NCBI RefSeq assembly: GCF_008923725.1
Contig: NZ_WBPF01000013.1
Location: 124,001-188,000 of the forward strand
Reading direction: 5' to 3'
DNA from: Bacillus sp. CH140a_4T
GTDB taxonomy: Bacteria; Bacillota; Bacilli; Bacillales; Bacillaceae_G
DNA length: 64,000 bases
The translations under genes were made by a program, and so were the position numbers. The notes under the pieces were generated by a model that was not told where the DNA came from, did no database searches, and was given only the letters and a program-made list of their open reading frames with translations. Below, in pieces: positions 11,862-22,922 of the stretch. Every line of letters begins with the position of its first letter. The stretch's first letter is position 1.

Positions 11862-13166
11862 CTAAATATTTACAAAATTTTGAATTGTTTCTAAAGCGCG
11901 TGTTGCATATGCTTCATTTCGTTCTGCTTTTCTCTTAATTTTCTTCTCTAACGGTGCAAACAAACCGAAGTTTGCATTCATTGGTTGGAAGTTTTTCGCG
12001 TTTGTCGCAGTAATATAATTCGCCATACTTCCCATTGCAGTTACAGGCGGTAATACAACCGGTTCTTCACCTTTCACAAGTCGAGCAGCGTTAATACCCG
12101 CTAGTAATCCTGACGCCGCCGATTCAACATATCCCTCTACTCCAGTCATTTGGCCAGCGAAGAATAAATCATCACGTTGTTTATATTGATATGTTGGACG
12201 AAGCAAGTTAGGTGAATTAATAAACGTATTACGATGCATTACACCATAACGTACAATCTCTGCGTTTTCCAGTCCTGGAATTAACTGTAACACTTCTTTT
12301 TGTGGTCCCCACTTTAAATGCGTTTGGAAACCTACGATATTGTATAATGTTCCCGCTGCATCATCTTGACGTAACTGAACAACAGCATATGGCGTTTTCC
12401 CTGTTTTCGGATCTTCTAATCCAACAGGTTTCATCGGTCCAAATACTAGCGTCTGTCTTCCTCTACTTGCCATAACTTCTACCGGCATACAACCTTCAAA
12501 GAAAATTTCTTTTTCAAATTCTTTTAAAGGTACTGTTTCAGCAGCAATTAAAGCCTCGTAAAAACGGTCAAATTCCTCTTCCGTCATTGGGCAGTTTAAA
12601 TATGCAGCTTCACCTTTATCGTAACGAGACTTTAAATATACTTTATTCATATCAATGCTGTCTTTCTCAACAATCGGTGCTGCAGCATCATAGAAATAAA
12701 AATAATCTTCACCTGTTAATTCTTTTAATTGTACAGCAAGATCTGGAGACGTAAGTGGACCTGTCGCGATAACAGTAGGCCCTTCTGGAATTTCAGTAAT
12801 TTCTTCATTCATCACAGTTACGTTCGGATGGTTTTTCACATACTCCGTTACCTTTGCCGCAAATTCATGACGATCTACAGCTAAAGCCCCTCCTGCTGGT
12901 ACAGAGCACTCATCAGCTGCACGAATAATAACAGAGTCCATTAGACGCATTTCTTCTTTAATAACACCAACAGCGTTTGTTAATGTGTTTGCGCGAAGCG
13001 AGTTACTGCATACTAACTCTGCAAATTTATCTGTGTGATGAGCTGGCGTTTGCCTTACTGGTCTCATTTCATATAATTTTACTTGGACACCACGTTTTGC
13101 AATTTGATAAGCTGCTTCACTTCCTGCAAGACCTGCGCCAATGACGTTTACTACTTGTGTTGTCAT
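11862..13166 (-). CDS. trmFO: tRNA uracil-54 methyltransferase TrmFO, folate/FAD-dependent (434 aa)
   Basis: Methylates U54 in the T-loop of tRNAs using methylene-tetrahydrofolate and FAD. The N-terminus [21 protein letters not shown] is a dinucleotide-binding fold. The GidA-related motifs [19 protein letters not shown] and [22 protein letters not shown] are present. Full family length. The frame extends to a GTG at 13175 that overlaps the ribosome binding site AAAGGTG; the ATG at 13166 is the sensible start. It sits between topA and xerC, as in other Bacillus. Confidence 0.96.
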   Translation of the reverse strand: MTTQVVNVIGAGLAGSEAAYQIAKRGVQVKLYEMRPVRQTPAHHTDKFAELVCSNSLRANTLTNAVGVIKEEMRLMDSVIIRAADECSVPAGGALAVDRHEFAAKVTEYVKNHPNVTVMNEEITEIPEGPTVIATGPLTSPDLAVQLKELTGEDYFYFYDAAAPIVEKDSIDMNKVYLKSRYDKGEAAYLNCPMTEEEFDRFYEALIAAETVPLKEFEKEIFFEGCMPVEVMASRGRQTLVFGPMKPVGLEDPKTGKTPYAVVQLRQDDAAGTLYNIVGFQTHLKWGPQKEVLQLIPGLENAEIVRYGVMHRNTFINSPNLLRPTYQYKQRDDLFFAGQMTGVEGYVESAASGLLAGINAARLVKGEEPVVLPPVTAMGSMANYITATNAKNFQPMNANFGLFAPLEKKIKRKAERNEAYATRALETIQNFVNI

Positions 13167-13192
13167 ATTTATCACCTTTCCTTTTCTTCCCG

Positions 13193-13222
13193 AAAAAAAT
13201 GTGAGCAGTTACGCTCACATTT
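13193..13222 (-). terminator. Terminator overlapping the end of topA
   Basis: Minus strand AATGTGAGC pairs with GCTCACATT (loop GTAACT) followed by six T residues. The left arm overlaps the last codons of topA. Confidence 0.87.
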
Positions 13223-15293
13223 GTTGTTCTTCTTCATAATCACACGAAATACATTGTACTTGCACGCCTTTTTTCAACTTCTTCTCTACAAGCATACCTT
13301 CGCACTTCGGACATTTACGACCAATTGGTTTATCCCAAGATACAAAGTCACACTCTGGATACGTACCGCATCCATAGAAAAGACGTTTCTTTTTATTACT
13401 ACGGCGTTCAATAATTTGACCTTTATCACACTTCGGACAAGTAACACCGATTTCTTTCACAATCGGCTTTGTATTACGACAATCTGGGAAATTCGAACAA
13501 GCCATAAATTTCCCGTATTTACCCATTTTAAAGACCATTGGGTGATCACATAATTCACAGTCTTCCCCAGCTGGTTCATCTTTAATTTCCACTTCACGCA
13601 TTTCTTTTTCCGCTTTTTCTAAACGCGGTTCAAAGCCTACGTAGAAATCATCAACAATTTTTACCCAATTCGCATTTCCTTCTTCTACTTCATCAAGACT
13701 TTGCTCCATGTTAGCAGTAAATTCAATGTTAATAATTTCTGGGAAAAACTCTAAAATAAGTTCAATTACTATTTCACCAAGTTCAGTTGGAACGAAGCGC
13801 TTATTATCCAAACCTACGTATCCACGTTTTTGAATCGTTTCAAGTGTCGGTACGTAAGTCGACGGTCTTCCAATTCCAAGCTCTTCAAGTGTTCTTACTA
13901 GACGAGCCTCTGTATAGCGCGGCGGAGGTTGTGTAAAGTGTTGCTTCGGTTCTAAATCCTTCGAAAATACAGTTTCCCCTACTTCTAAAGGTGGCAACAT
14001 TTTATCCTTTTCTTCAGCCCCGTCATCTTTCGACTCTACATACACTTTCATAAATCCTGGAAACTTTACAACCGATCCACTTGCACGGAACTGAACATTG
14101 TTATTAATGAGTCTAGCTGTCACAGTATCCATTATAGCAGACGCCATTTGACTTGCAACAAATCGCTCCCAAATCAGTTTATACAACCGAAGTTGATCAC
14201 GACTTAAGAAACTCTTTAGTTCCTCTGGCCTTCTCATTACCGAAGTAGGACGAATTGCCTCATGCGCATCTTGTGCGTTCGACTTTTTCGTTTCTTTCTT
14301 CTTCTCTGTTCCTATGTATTCCGCACCAAACGCCTCAGTAATGTAAGTACGCACCTCTGTTTGAGCTGTTTCCGAGATACGTGTTGAGTCAGTTCTCATA
14401 TACGTAATAAGACCTACAGTCCCTTGCTTTCCAAGATCTATCCCTTCATACAATTGCTGCGCGAGCATCATTGTTTTCTTTGCTCGCATGTTTAACTTAC
14501 GCGCTGCCTCTTGTTGCAAGGAAGATGTTGTAAACGGTAATGCAGGATTACGTTTTCGCTCTTTTCGCGTTACATTTTCAACTGAAAACGCATTATCTTT
14601 CATCTGTTCAATTATTTCATTCACTTGCGTTTCATTCGTTAATTGAACTTTTTCACCATCTACACCGTAAAAACTTGCTTCAAACGTGTCTTTCCCTTTC
14701 ACAAATTCTGTCTTAATTGTCCAGAATTCTTCAGGCTCAAAGATTTGAATTTCTTTTTCACGTTCGATAATTAAACGAACTGCTACAGATTGTACGCGTC
14801 CTGCACTTAATCCTTTTTTTACTTTCTTCCATAATAAAGGACTAATATTGTATCCAACAAGACGATCTAGTATACGCCTTGCTTGTTGTGCATCTACTAA
14901 ATCCATATTAATCGCACGAGGGTGTTTAAATGATTCTTTTATTGCATCTTTTGTAATCTCATTAAACACAACTCGGCAATCTGATTCAACGTCCACATTT
15001 AACGTATTGGCTAAATGCCAAGCAATCGCTTCCCCTTCGCGATCTGGATCGGCCGCGAGATAGACTTTCTTTGCTTTTTTTGCCGCTGATTTTAAATCTT
15101 TTAAGACGGGACCTTTACCACGAATGGTAATATACTTCGGGGTGAAGTTGTTCTTTACTTCTATCCCCATTTGGCTTTTAGGTAAATCGCGAACGTGTCC
15201 CATAGACGCGACAACTTTGTATTTTTTCCCTAAATATTTCTCAATGGTCTTCGCCTTAGAAGGCGACTCCACGATTACGAGGTAATCTGACAT
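13215..15293 (-). CDS. topA: DNA topoisomerase I (692 aa)
   Basis: Type IA topoisomerase that relaxes negative supercoils. The Toprim domain is at the N-terminus ([22 protein letters not shown], with the acidic [15 protein letters not shown]). The active-site tyrosine is in [11 protein letters not shown] near residue 300. The C-terminus carries three zinc-ribbon modules, each a pair of CxxC-type motifs (CELCDHP, CPKCDKG, CPKCEGM). Full length. GGAGG is eight bases before the ATG. It lies downstream of dprA, the usual smf-topA order in Bacillus, with a separate promoter between. Confidence 0.98.
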   Translation of the reverse strand: MSDYLVIVESPSKAKTIEKYLGKKYKVVASMGHVRDLPKSQMGIEVKNNFTPKYITIRGKGPVLKDLKSAAKKAKKVYLAADPDREGEAIAWHLANTLNVDVESDCRVVFNEITKDAIKESFKHPRAINMDLVDAQQARRILDRLVGYNISPLLWKKVKKGLSAGRVQSVAVRLIIEREKEIQIFEPEEFWTIKTEFVKGKDTFEASFYGVDGEKVQLTNETQVNEIIEQMKDNAFSVENVTRKERKRNPALPFTTSSLQQEAARKLNMRAKKTMMLAQQLYEGIDLGKQGTVGLITYMRTDSTRISETAQTEVRTYITEAFGAEYIGTEKKKETKKSNAQDAHEAIRPTSVMRRPEELKSFLSRDQLRLYKLIWERFVASQMASAIMDTVTARLINNNVQFRASGSVVKFPGFMKVYVESKDDGAEEKDKMLPPLEVGETVFSKDLEPKQHFTQPPPRYTEARLVRTLEELGIGRPSTYVPTLETIQKRGYVGLDNKRFVPTELGEIVIELILEFFPEIINIEFTANMEQSLDEVEEGNANWVKIVDDFYVGFEPRLEKAEKEMREVEIKDEPAGEDCELCDHPMVFKMGKYGKFMACSNFPDCRNTKPIVKEIGVTCPKCDKGQIIERRSNKKKRLFYGCGTYPECDFVSWDKPIGRKCPKCEGMLVEKKLKKGVQVQCISCDYEEEQQM

Positions 15294-15375
15294 GCTAGTG
15301 CCTCCTTAAGAGGTGGATTCAAGTCTTCATCAATCTTATTGATTTCTCTTGTTTTTGTCAATCAAGAATGAATAT

Positions 15376-15405
15376 ACCATACAGTGCCTATCTACCATTT
15401 GTCAA
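15376..15405 (-). promoter_or_regulatory. Sigma-A promoter for topA
   Basis: Minus strand TTGACA, 18-base spacer, TATGGT, about 75 bases upstream of the topA ATG. The -35 box is perfect and the -10 is moderate. Confidence 0.6.
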
Positions 15406-15437
15406 TAATTGTTTAATAAAAACATAAAAATATAAGG

Positions 15438-16307
15438 TTAATTTAAAACCTCTTCCAAGATATCTTCTGCATTTCTTACTAGTTTTGCTCCTTGTTGAAT
15501 CAGATGATTCGTTCCTGATGCACTATCTATAAATATAGGTCCAGGAAGTGCAAATACCTCTCTATTTTGCTCTAAAGCAAGGTCCGCAGTAATAAGTGTT
15601 CCACTTCTTGATTTCGCTTCTACAACTAAAACACCCTTACTTATACCACTAATAATCCGGTTCCTTTTTGGAAAATACCATTTTTTCGGTGCATAGTGCG
15701 GCGGATACTCTGTTAATAACAATATATATTCATTCCACGTTTCATATAAATGTCTATTCTCTTTTGGATACATATACGATAATCCATGTCCTAGTATTGC
15801 AATAGTCGGGCAATGCCGTCTTACTGTAATTTCATGAGACATTGTATCTATCCCTCTTGCAAACCCACTGACAATTAGCCATTCCCTTTCTAATAATGGG
15901 TGTAAAATAAATTTTAAACTCTCATGTCCATATAAAGTCGGTTCTCTCGTTCCAATAACCGCTAATTTATTCGCTTTATTGAGAAAATCCTTCTCTCCTT
16001 TTCCATATAACACAAAGGGGGGATCTTGTATTTCACGTAATAATTGTGGATAATCTTCATCCCATATAGTCATATAAAAGATTCGATTTTTCTCTAAATA
16101 AGATATATATTGTGGGAGATTTGAACTTTGAAGAAAATTTACTAATTCTGAAGATTTTTTCGAGGATATTCCAGTGTAGTATTCCATTTGTTTTGCATTA
16201 AAAGTGTATATTCCCTTCAATTCAGGATCGACATAGAGTAGTCTTTCCATCACCTTCCAATGATCTGCTAAAAAATAATGAAGATGTAATAATCGTTCTC
16301 TTTTCAT
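15438..16307 (-). CDS. dprA: DNA-processing protein DprA/Smf (289 aa)
   Basis: Binds incoming single-stranded DNA and loads RecA during natural transformation. The Rossmann-like DprA core starts around residue 100 with LAVIGTREPTLYG, then VSGFARGIDTMSH, ILGHGLSYMYP, FPKRNRIISGIS and KSRSGTLITADLALEQNREVFALPG. It lacks the C-terminal DprA winged helix seen in some relatives; 289 aa is usual for Bacillus Smf. AAGGAG lies upstream of the ATG. A terminator separates it from sucD upstream. Confidence 0.94.
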   Translation of the reverse strand: MKRERLLHLHYFLADHWKVMERLLYVDPELKGIYTFNAKQMEYYTGISSKKSSELVNFLQSSNLPQYISYLEKNRIFYMTIWDEDYPQLLREIQDPPFVLYGKGEKDFLNKANKLAVIGTREPTLYGHESLKFILHPLLEREWLIVSGFARGIDTMSHEITVRRHCPTIAILGHGLSYMYPKENRHLYETWNEYILLLTEYPPHYAPKKWYFPKRNRIISGISKGVLVVEAKSRSGTLITADLALEQNREVFALPGPIFIDSASGTNHLIQQGAKLVRNAEDILEEVLN

Positions 16308-16355
16308 CTTAATTCTCCTTACCCATAATTTTTATTATGTAAACAAGAATTGCGT

Positions 16356-16387
16356 AAAAAGACACCTTCAAGCAAGAAGGTGTCTTT
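16356..16387 (-). terminator. Terminator after sucD
   Basis: Twelve-base perfect stem (AAAGACACCTTC with GAAGGTGTCTTT) and T tract on the minus strand, directly after the sucD stop. Confidence 0.9.
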
Positions 16388-16394
16388 CAACAGA

Positions 16395-17297
16395 TTAGTA
16401 GTTTTTACAAGTCTCAAATAGACCTTTTTCTTTTAAGACAGAGATTAGCGTTTCACCCATAACCGCTGGAGTTTCCGCTACTTTAATACCACAAGCTTCC
16501 ATTGTTTTAATCTTTTCAGCAGCAGTTCCTTTACCGCCAGAAATGATTGCCCCAGCATGGCCCATACGTTTGCCAGCAGGCGCTGTTTGGCCACCAATGA
16601 AGCCTACAACAGGTTTTGTCATATTAGCTTTCACCCATTCAGCCGCCTCTTCTTCCGCTGTACCACCGATTTCACCAATCATAATTACAGCATGTGTTTC
16701 TTCATCTTCATTAAATGCTTTTAACGCATCTATAAAGTCCGTACCGTTAACTGGGTCTCCGCCGATACCTACAGCAGTAGATTGGCCAATACCTTCTTGT
16801 GTTAACTGATGTACAGCCTCATACGTTAATGTACCAGAGCGAGATACGATACCTACATGGCCTTTTTTATGAATATATCCTGGCATAATACCAATTTTGC
16901 ATTCATCAGGCGTAATAACACCAGGACAGTTTGGTCCAAGTAAACGTGTATGTTTACCCGCCATATATCTCTTTACGTTTACCATATCTAATACAGGAAT
17001 TCCTTCAGTAATACATACTACTAAATCGATTTCTGCATCAACTGCTTCCATAATTGCATCAGCCGCAAAAGCGGGTGGGACGTATACAACTGAAGCGTTT
17101 GCGCCTGTTGCTTTCACTGCATCTTCTACAGTATCAAATACTGGTACACCTTCAATATCAGTGCCACCTTTACCTGGCGTTACACCACCGACAATTTTCG
17201 TACCATATTCAATCATTTGTTTTGTGTGGAATAACCCTTGAGAACCCGTAATACCTTGAACAATAACTTTTGTATCTTTATTAACTAATACGCTCAT
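16395..17297 (-). CDS. sucD: Succinyl-CoA synthetase alpha subunit (300 aa)
   Basis: Alpha subunit of the TCA-cycle enzyme that makes ATP or GTP from succinyl-CoA. The CoA-binding Rossmann domain begins [22 protein letters not shown]. The active-site histidine that is phosphorylated is in [18 protein letters not shown] near residue 246. The motif [20 protein letters not shown] is intact. It follows sucC by 19 bases with a CCCCC-rich (GGGGG on the sense strand) ribosome binding site. Confidence 0.97.
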   Translation of the reverse strand: MSVLVNKDTKVIVQGITGSQGLFHTKQMIEYGTKIVGGVTPGKGGTDIEGVPVFDTVEDAVKATGANASVVYVPPAFAADAIMEAVDAEIDLVVCITEGIPVLDMVNVKRYMAGKHTRLLGPNCPGVITPDECKIGIMPGYIHKKGHVGIVSRSGTLTYEAVHQLTQEGIGQSTAVGIGGDPVNGTDFIDALKAFNEDEETHAVIMIGEIGGTAEEEAAEWVKANMTKPVVGFIGGQTAPAGKRMGHAGAIISGGKGTAAEKIKTMEACGIKVAETPAVMGETLISVLKEKGLFETCKNY

Positions 17298-17316
17298 TTT
17301 TCTCCCCCGCTTTCTA

Positions 17317-18477
17317 TTAGCCCACTAGTGAAACAATTTTTTGTGCACCGTCTGCCATAGATTCTGCTGCAACAATATTTAAGCCAGACTCATTTAAAAT
17401 TTTCTTACCTAACTCTACGTTTGTACCTTCAAGACGTACAACTAAAGGTAATTCAAGACCTACTTGTTTCGTTGCTTCAATAACACCTTCTGCGATAACA
17501 TCACACTTCATGATGCCACCAAAAATGTTAACGAAGATACCTTTTACGTTTTTGTCAGAAAGGATAATTTTGAATGCTTCTGTAACTTTTTCAGCTGTTG
17601 CACCGCCACCAACATCTAAGAAGTTAGCTGGATCACCATGATAATGTTTAATGATATCCATTGTAGCCATAGCTAAACCTGCACCATTAACCATACAACC
17701 GATATTTCCATCTAAAGGAATGTAGTTTAAGTCATATTTAGAAGCTTCAATTTCTTTTGAATCTTCCTCATCAAGGTCACGAAGTTCTAAAATGTCTTTA
17801 TGGCGATATAAAGCATTAGAATCAAAGTTTAATTTCGCATCTAATGCCATAACTTTACCGTCACCTGTTGTAACAAGTGGATTAATCTCCGCGATAGAGC
17901 AATCTTTTTCGATAAACGCACGGTATAAGCCCATCATAAACTTCACAGTTTGTCCTACAAGCTCTTTTGGAATATTGATGTTAAATGCGATTCGGCGCGC
18001 TTGGAAGCCTTGTAAGCCTACTGCTGGATCAATATATTCTTTAAAGATTTTTTCAGGTGTTTGCTCTGCTACTTCTTCAATCTCTGTTCCACCTTCTTCA
18101 GATGCCATTAAAACAACTTGAGAAGTTGCACGATCTAAAACTAGACCAACATAATATTCTTTTTTAATATCGCAACCTTCTTCGATAAGTAAGCGTTTTA
18201 CTTCCTTACCTTCAGGACCTGTTTGATGTGTCACAAGTGTAGTTCCTAAAATGCTCTCTGCATATGTACGAACTTCATCTAAATTTTTTGCAACTTTTAC
18301 TCCGCCAGCTTTGCCGCGTCCACCAGCGTGAATTTGTGCTTTTACTACACATACATCCGTTCCTAATTCTTTCGCTGCTTCTACAGCTTCTTCTACTGTA
18401 AATGCAACCTTCCCGTTCGGAACGCTAACCCCATAGCTTCTAAGGACTGCCTTACCTTGATACTCATGGATATTCAT
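17317..18477 (-). CDS. sucC: Succinyl-CoA synthetase beta subunit (386 aa)
   Basis: ADP/GDP-forming beta subunit, partner of SucD. It starts [17 protein letters not shown], the ATP-grasp N-terminus, with [16 protein letters not shown] near residues 46-61. [23 protein letters not shown] is near residue 200 and the C-terminal CoA-ligase domain has [15 protein letters not shown]. Full length. The two-gene sucCD unit has its own promoter (18548-18576) and terminator (16356-16387). Confidence 0.97.
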   Translation of the reverse strand: MNIHEYQGKAVLRSYGVSVPNGKVAFTVEEAVEAAKELGTDVCVVKAQIHAGGRGKAGGVKVAKNLDEVRTYAESILGTTLVTHQTGPEGKEVKRLLIEEGCDIKKEYYVGLVLDRATSQVVLMASEEGGTEIEEVAEQTPEKIFKEYIDPAVGLQGFQARRIAFNINIPKELVGQTVKFMMGLYRAFIEKDCSIAEINPLVTTGDGKVMALDAKLNFDSNALYRHKDILELRDLDEEDSKEIEASKYDLNYIPLDGNIGCMVNGAGLAMATMDIIKHYHGDPANFLDVGGGATAEKVTEAFKIILSDKNVKGIFVNIFGGIMKCDVIAEGVIEATKQVGLELPLVVRLEGTNVELGKKILNESGLNIVAAESMADGAQKIVSLVG

Positions 18478-18547
18478 GGTCCCATCCTCCCCTGTTTTCC
18501 TGTTTTACTCGAAAAGTTTTTTAATGTTTAAAAAACATTACATTGCC

Positions 18548-18576
18548 ATTGTATAAGATGATTGGCACGCTGTCTA
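18548..18576 (-). promoter_or_regulatory. Sigma-A promoter for sucCD
   Basis: Minus strand TAGACA, 17-base spacer, TACAAT, each one base off consensus. The predicted start is about 64 bases upstream of sucC. Confidence 0.7.
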
Positions 18577-18645
18577 CAATAAAGTGTCAGAAAACTGAAA
18601 TCGCTTTATTCTTTTTTGAAAATAATAATGTTCGTATACCAAAAT

Positions 18646-18679
18646 AAAAAAATAAGCTGCATATTCGCAGCTTATTTTT
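18646..18679 (-). terminator. Terminator at the end of rnhB
   Basis: Eleven-base perfect stem (AAATAAGCTGC with GCAGCTTATTT) plus T residues on the minus strand. It overlaps the rnhB stop codon and closes the rpsP-to-rnhB series before sucCD. Confidence 0.88.
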
Positions 18680-19445
18680 GAATCATATCTTTAATTGGCG
18701 CAAACGATTTTCGATGTTCTTCTAATACTCCATGCGCTTCAATCGCTTCTAAATGTTGTTTTGTGCCATATCCCATATGTTGTTCAAATCCATATGCAGG
18801 ATACTTTTCCCCAAGCTCTTTCATCATACGATCTCTCGTTACTTTCGCAATAATGGATGCAGCTGAAATAGAAATACTTTTCGCATCACCTTTAATAATG
18901 GATGTTTGCGGAATTGATGTAGGAAGTTTCATCGCATCAATTAATAAATATTCTGGTGCACAAGATAAATTCGCAACAGCATCTAACATCGCTTGTTTCG
19001 TCGCTTGATAAATATTTATCTCATCAATAATTTGTGGTGATACAATTCCAACTCCAATTGCAATTGCTTGCGCTTTGATTTCATCATAAAAACGCTCTCG
19101 CTTCGCCTCACTCAGCTTTTTCGAGTCATTTAATCCTGGAATATAAAAATCTTCCGGAAGGACAACAGCTGCCGTTACAACAGGCCCAGCTAGCGGTCCA
19201 CGACCTACTTCATCTATACCTGCGATATATGTGAGACCTTTTTCACGTAATGCAATCTCGTACCTGGACATTTCGAAAAACTTTTCTTTTTCTTTCTGCG
19301 CTAACTCTTTTTGTTTATGCCACTTCAAAATGAGCTTTTGTACCCCTTTTCGCTCGTCTTTCATTAATATTTGAAAGCGGTCATCTTCTTCACTCATTAT
19401 TTCATGCAGTAAACGTTCCGCTTCTTGAATAGTCACTTTTTGCAT
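18672..19445 (-). CDS. rnhB: Ribonuclease HII (257 aa)
   Basis: Cleaves RNA in RNA-DNA hybrids, including single ribonucleotides in DNA. The catalytic start of the fold is [22 protein letters not shown] at about residue 73, with Asp and Glu in GIDEVGRG. Further catalytic acids lie in LIDAMK and the [15 protein letters not shown] motif. The roughly 70-residue N-terminal extension is typical of Bacillus RnhB. Directly downstream of rbgA, as in B. subtilis ylqF-rnhB. Confidence 0.96.
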   Translation of the reverse strand: MQKVTIQEAERLLHEIMSEEDDRFQILMKDERKGVQKLILKWHKQKELAQKEKEKFFEMSRYEIALREKGLTYIAGIDEVGRGPLAGPVVTAAVVLPEDFYIPGLNDSKKLSEAKRERFYDEIKAQAIAIGVGIVSPQIIDEINIYQATKQAMLDAVANLSCAPEYLLIDAMKLPTSIPQTSIIKGDAKSISISAASIIAKVTRDRMMKELGEKYPAYGFEQHMGYGTKQHLEAIEAHGVLEEHRKSFAPIKDMIQK

Positions 19446-19467
19446 TCATGCCACTCCCTTTATATAC

Positions 19468-19498
19468 AAAAAAGAAAAGACGTACAAACGCACGTCTT
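19468..19498 (-). terminator. Hairpin between rbgA and rnhB
   Basis: Stem AAGACGT with ACGTCTT around an eight-base loop, then TTCTTTTTT on the minus strand. It touches the rbgA stop codon. Confidence 0.7.
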
Positions 19499-20387
19499 AT
19501 ACTTCTTCTACTTTTTCTGCATCTTCTGTCTGCTCTGCAAACTCTTCTGGTGTTTCAAACGTCATTTTTCCAAGTTTTCCACCACGAAGCTCACGCAGTA
19601 CAAGCTCAGATGTTTTATCATAATCGATCATTCCGCCGCCCATTAAACAGCCTCTATTTTTTCCAATTGCATCGAATAACTCCACAATATCTTCTGGAAT
19701 CTCATTTAAATTATATCGCTCTTTCAAACGTTCTGGATAATGTTTCTCCATAAAACGTAGTGCGTAAACAGCAACATCTTGTAAATTTAAAATTGAATCT
19801 TTAATTGCGCCCGTTGTCGCTAATCTAAGACCCACTAATTGATCTTCAAATTTAGGCCATAAAATACCAGGTGTATCTAACAATTCCATTTCTTTCCCAA
19901 CTTTAATCCATTGTTGAGCTGTTGTCACACCAGGGCGATCTCCTGTTTTAGCAATATTTTTCTTCGCCAACTTATTAATTAACGTAGATTTACCAACATT
20001 CGGTATACCTACAATTAATGCACGAATCGCTCTCGGTCTAATACCTTTTGCAGCCATTTTGTCAAATTTTTCTTTCACCAATACTTTACAAGCCGCTGCA
20101 ATTTCCTTCATACCTTGTCCAGCTTGTGCGTTAATTGAAATTGCCATCTGGCCTTTTTCTTTAAAATATGCGATCCATTGCTTTGTTAAACGATCATCTG
20201 CCATATCCGCTTTATTTAAAACAACAAGCCTCGGTTTATGTGTAATAATCTCATCGATCATTGGATTTCGAGAAGATAAAGGTAATCGAGCATCTACAAG
20301 CTCAATTACAACATCAATTAACTTTAATTTTTCTGTTACTTGGCGTCTAGCCTTTGCCATATGTCCCGGGAACCACTGAATTACCAT
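19497..20387 (-). CDS. rbgA: Ribosome biogenesis GTPase RbgA/YlqF (296 aa)
   Basis: Circularly permuted GTPase needed for late 50S subunit assembly. The G4 motif (LNKADMAD) precedes G1 ([12 protein letters not shown], near residue 125) and G3 (LLDTPGI), which is the diagnostic order. The C-terminal helical ANTAR-like domain binds rRNA. The frame is open 18 codons further, but AAGGTGG lies just before the ATG at 20387 and [15 protein letters not shown] is the known N-terminus. Downstream of lepB. Confidence 0.97.
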   Translation of the reverse strand: MVIQWFPGHMAKARRQVTEKLKLIDVVIELVDARLPLSSRNPMIDEIITHKPRLVVLNKADMADDRLTKQWIAYFKEKGQMAISINAQAGQGMKEIAAACKVLVKEKFDKMAAKGIRPRAIRALIVGIPNVGKSTLINKLAKKNIAKTGDRPGVTTAQQWIKVGKEMELLDTPGILWPKFEDQLVGLRLATTGAIKDSILNLQDVAVYALRFMEKHYPERLKERYNLNEIPEDIVELFDAIGKNRGCLMGGGMIDYDKTSELVLRELRGGKLGKMTFETPEEFAEQTEDAEKVEEV

Positions 20388-20407
20388 GTTGCCACCTTCT
20401 TTTTCTT

Positions 20408-20959
20408 TTATTTCACAATACGAGCATCTTTTAACGGCCAATATAGTATATTCGCTTTTCCAATCACTTGGTCCATTGAAATTGTACCAATCGAACGGCT
20501 ATCTTTACTAAAACGACGATTATCGCCTAAAACAAATAATTGACCTTCTGGAACAGTTTTCTTCCCTGTCATTTCTTCAAGAGTAAAATCATATGTAAGC
20601 GGCCCATCAGCAATTTGTTTTTTTTGCTTGTCTAAATACGGCTCCTCATAAGCCTTTCCGTTAACATATAGTTTATCATTACGATACTCTATTTCATCGC
20701 CTGGTAGGCCGATAATGCGCTTAATATAATCTTTATCTTCCGTTGCCCGGAATACGATAATATCAAATCGTTTTGGATCTCCTATGTGATAACCAATTTT
20801 ATTGACAATCATTCGATCACGATCATGTAAAGTAGACGCCATCGACACTCCATCTACGAGAATTGGTGCAAAGAAAAACTGTCTAATAACACCCGCTAAT
20901 ACAACAGCAATCAAAATTGCTTTGATCCATTCCCAAAGTGAACTCTTTTCTTTCTTCAT
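20408..20959 (-). CDS. lepB: Type I signal peptidase (183 aa)
   Basis: Membrane protease that removes signal peptides from exported proteins. One N-terminal membrane helix (about residues 12-30) is followed by the catalytic Ser39 in VDGVSMAST and the general-base Lys80 in [15 protein letters not shown]. The [14 protein letters not shown] box near residue 150 is intact. The frame reaches a GTG at 20974 inside the GGAGGGG ribosome binding site; the ATG at 20959 is six bases after it. The gene lies between rplS and rbgA, where Bacillus usually has a sip-type gene. Confidence 0.96.
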   Translation of the reverse strand: MKKEKSSLWEWIKAILIAVVLAGVIRQFFFAPILVDGVSMASTLHDRDRMIVNKIGYHIGDPKRFDIIVFRATEDKDYIKRIIGLPGDEIEYRNDKLYVNGKAYEEPYLDKQKKQIADGPLTYDFTLEEMTGKKTVPEGQLFVLGDNRRFSKDSRSIGTISMDQVIGKANILYWPLKDARIVK

Positions 20960-21019
20960 GCATTTCCCCTCCACGATTATGTAAGCTGCTCGTATTATAT
21001 CAAAATTTTATATAGATTG

Positions 21020-21051
21020 GAAAAAGGGAGCTTGTGTATTTACAAGCTCCC
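21020..21051 (-). terminator. Terminator after rplS
   Basis: Perfect 10-base stem (GGGAGCTTGT with ACAAGCTCCC) followed by TTTTT on the minus strand, just after the rplS stop. Confidence 0.92.
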
Positions 21052-21060
21052 ATACATGTC

Positions 21061-21405
21061 TTATCGAATTTCTTTAATACGTGCTTTTTTACCGCGAAGG
21101 TTACGTAAGTAGTATAACTTAGCACGACGTACTTTACCACGGCGAAGTACTTCAAGTTTCGCGATTCTTGGCGTGTGAACTGGGAATGTACGCTCAACAC
21201 CTACACCGTAAGAAATCTTACGAACTGTGAATGTTTCACTGATTCCGCCACCACGACGTTTAATTACAACACCTTCGAAAAGCTGAATTCTTTCACGAGT
21301 TCCCTCAACTACTTTTACGTGTACACGTAAAGTGTCTCCAGGACGGAATGAAGGAAGGTCAGTTTTTAATTGGCCTTGAGTAATTTCTGCGATTAATTGT
21401 TGCAT
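21061..21405 (-). CDS. rplS: 50S ribosomal protein L19 (114 aa)
   Basis: Large-subunit protein at the 30S-50S interface. The sequence has the family motifs [42 protein letters not shown] and [12 protein letters not shown], and ends in KKARIKEIR. Complete. It has its own promoter and a foldable leader upstream, besides any read-through from trmD, and a strong terminator behind it. Confidence 0.98.
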   Translation of the reverse strand: MQQLIAEITQGQLKTDLPSFRPGDTLRVHVKVVEGTRERIQLFEGVVIKRRGGGISETFTVRKISYGVGVERTFPVHTPRIAKLEVLRRGKVRRAKLYYLRNLRGKKARIKEIR

Positions 21406-21455
21406 ATTAAATTCTCTCCTTTAAACAGATGCTCTTATAAAGTCTTAATAAATTA

Positions 21456-21483
21456 CAGCGGAACATCGTTAATACGGCCACTG
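21456..21483 (-). ncRNA. Candidate L19 leader hairpin
   Basis: In the rplS leader CAGTGG can pair with CCGCTG (one G-U) around a 16-base loop, 20-50 bases downstream of the predicted transcription start. A small L19 leader family is known from Bacillus rplS mRNAs. Position fits, but I matched only one stem by eye. Confidence 0.45.
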
Positions 21484-21503
21484 ATTTCAGTAGCACAAGT
21501 GTT

Positions 21504-21532
21504 ATAATAGCATATTGCTAGGACTGTTGCAA
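21504..21532 (-). promoter_or_regulatory. Sigma-A promoter for rplS
   Basis: Minus strand TTGCAA, 17-base spacer, TATTAT. Located just after trmD and about 100 bases upstream of rplS. Confidence 0.7.
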
Positions 21533-21551
21533 TAGGAAATATATCAAGCCC

Positions 21552-22286
21552 TTACTTGTCTTCTTTAATCTGTTCTAGCCATTTCGCTTCTTGCTTAGAT
21601 AATTCTCGTTCTTCCAGTAAATCCGGTCTACGCGTGTACGTACGACGTAGTGATTCTTTGTGTCGCCATTCATCAATATTTTTATGATTTCCTGACATTA
21701 ATACATTCGGTACCTTCATACCACGAAAATCAGCTGGACGTGTATAATGAGGATGCTCTAATAAACCTGTACTAAACGAATCCTCGACTTGTGAAGCATG
21801 ATTTCCTAGCACTCCCGGCAGGAGACGCACGACACTATCAGTAATAACCATAGAGGCTAACTCTCCTCCGGTTAATACGTAGTCACCGATAGAAATCTCA
21901 TCTGTTACGAGATGCTCACGAATTCTTTCATCGTACCCTTCATAATGACCACACACAAAAATAACATGCTCTTCTTCAGCAAGTTCTTCTGCCTTCTTCT
22001 GCGTAAAACGCTCTCCTTGTGGACACATTAAAACAACTCTCGGTTTACGGTCTGTTTCCTTCGTTAACTCTTCCACTGCATCAAAGATAGGCTGAGGGGT
22101 TAATACCATCCCAGCGCCACCACCATACGGATAATCATCTACGCTATTATGCTTACTCGTTGTATAATCGCGGAAATTGACAACACGAAGCTCTACCGCT
22201 TCTTTTTCTTGTGCTTTCTTTAAAATTGAAGATCCAAACACACCCGTAAACATATCTGGAAACAATGTTAAAATGTCAATTTTCAT
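21552..22286 (-). CDS. trmD: tRNA (guanine-37 N1) methyltransferase (244 aa)
   Basis: SPOUT-class enzyme that methylates G37 beside the anticodon, preventing frameshifts. [13 protein letters not shown] is the standard start. [11 protein letters not shown] and the trefoil-knot SAM site [18 protein letters not shown] (about residues 132-150) are intact, as is the C-terminal DNA/RNA-binding tail. It overlaps the rimM stop by one base, showing translational coupling. Confidence 0.97.
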   Translation of the reverse strand: MKIDILTLFPDMFTGVFGSSILKKAQEKEAVELRVVNFRDYTTSKHNSVDDYPYGGGAGMVLTPQPIFDAVEELTKETDRKPRVVLMCPQGERFTQKKAEELAEEEHVIFVCGHYEGYDERIREHLVTDEISIGDYVLTGGELASMVITDSVVRLLPGVLGNHASQVEDSFSTGLLEHPHYTRPADFRGMKVPNVLMSGNHKNIDEWRHKESLRRTYTRRPDLLEERELSKQEAKWLEQIKEDK

Positions 22287-22801
22287 TATAGCAATCCTTC
22301 CATTACATGAATGGTTACTAATTTATTCTCAATGTTAACTTGAAGTACAACATCATCAATATAAGGAATTAACAGATCTTGACCTTTTGGACGTTTAATT
22401 ACCCAAACATCATTTGCACCAGGAGATAAAATTTCTTTTATTGTTCCTAACGCTTCTCCTTCTTCCGTTACAACACTGCAACCAATAATTTCATGGTAGT
22501 AGTATTCGCCTTCAGCTAGTTCACCTAACTGCTCTTCTGGTACTTTTATTAAAGAACCTTTAAACTTCTCTGCTTCATCTACATTGTTGTATCCTTCAAA
22601 TGTTAATAAATCAAATGTCTTATGCTGACGATGAGAAGTTACTTTCACCGGAAGGTAGTCTGTACTTTTCTCATTACTTATGTATAGCGTGTTTCCTACT
22701 TTATATCGCTCTTCTGGAAAATCAGTACGAGAAATAACACGAATTTCTCCTCTTACGCCATGAGTATTTACAATTTTCCCTACGTTAAACCATTTTGTCA
22801 T
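22286..22801 (-). CDS. rimM: 16S rRNA processing protein RimM (171 aa)
   Basis: Assembly factor for the 30S head that binds S19. [22 protein letters not shown] opens the N-terminal RimM barrel, and the C-terminal PRC barrel starts near residue 95 ([14 protein letters not shown]). The frame continues 22 codons upstream to 22867 without a family match; I use the ATG at 22801, with AGGGGTGA upstream, although the 11-12 base gap is rather long. Part of rpsP-khpA-rimM-trmD. Confidence 0.94.
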   Translation of the reverse strand: MTKWFNVGKIVNTHGVRGEIRVISRTDFPEERYKVGNTLYISNEKSTDYLPVKVTSHRQHKTFDLLTFEGYNNVDEAEKFKGSLIKVPEEQLGELAEGEYYYHEIIGCSVVTEEGEALGTIKEILSPGANDVWVIKRPKGQDLLIPYIDDVVLQVNIENKLVTIHVMEGLL

Positions 22802-22882
22802 AAATAGTATGTCACCCCTGGTTTCTATATAAATTAAGCATTTCCATTTCATATATGGAACATGCAACTTCTCTTTAAATGT

Positions 22883-22919
22883 TAAAAAAGGGAGAGGAAA
22901 TAACTCCTCGCCCTTTTTA
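22883..22919 (-). terminator. Hairpin between khpA and rimM
   Basis: Minus strand GGGCGAGGA pairs with TCCTCTCCC (one mismatch) around GTTATT, then TTTTTT. It starts a few bases after the khpA stop. Confidence 0.7.
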
Positions 22920-22922
22920 CGT

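Noticed and set aside
13083-13553. 156-codon plus-strand frame across the trmFO-topA junction
   Set aside because: Overlaps the ends of two certain genes and a terminator; aromatic-rich shadow sequence.
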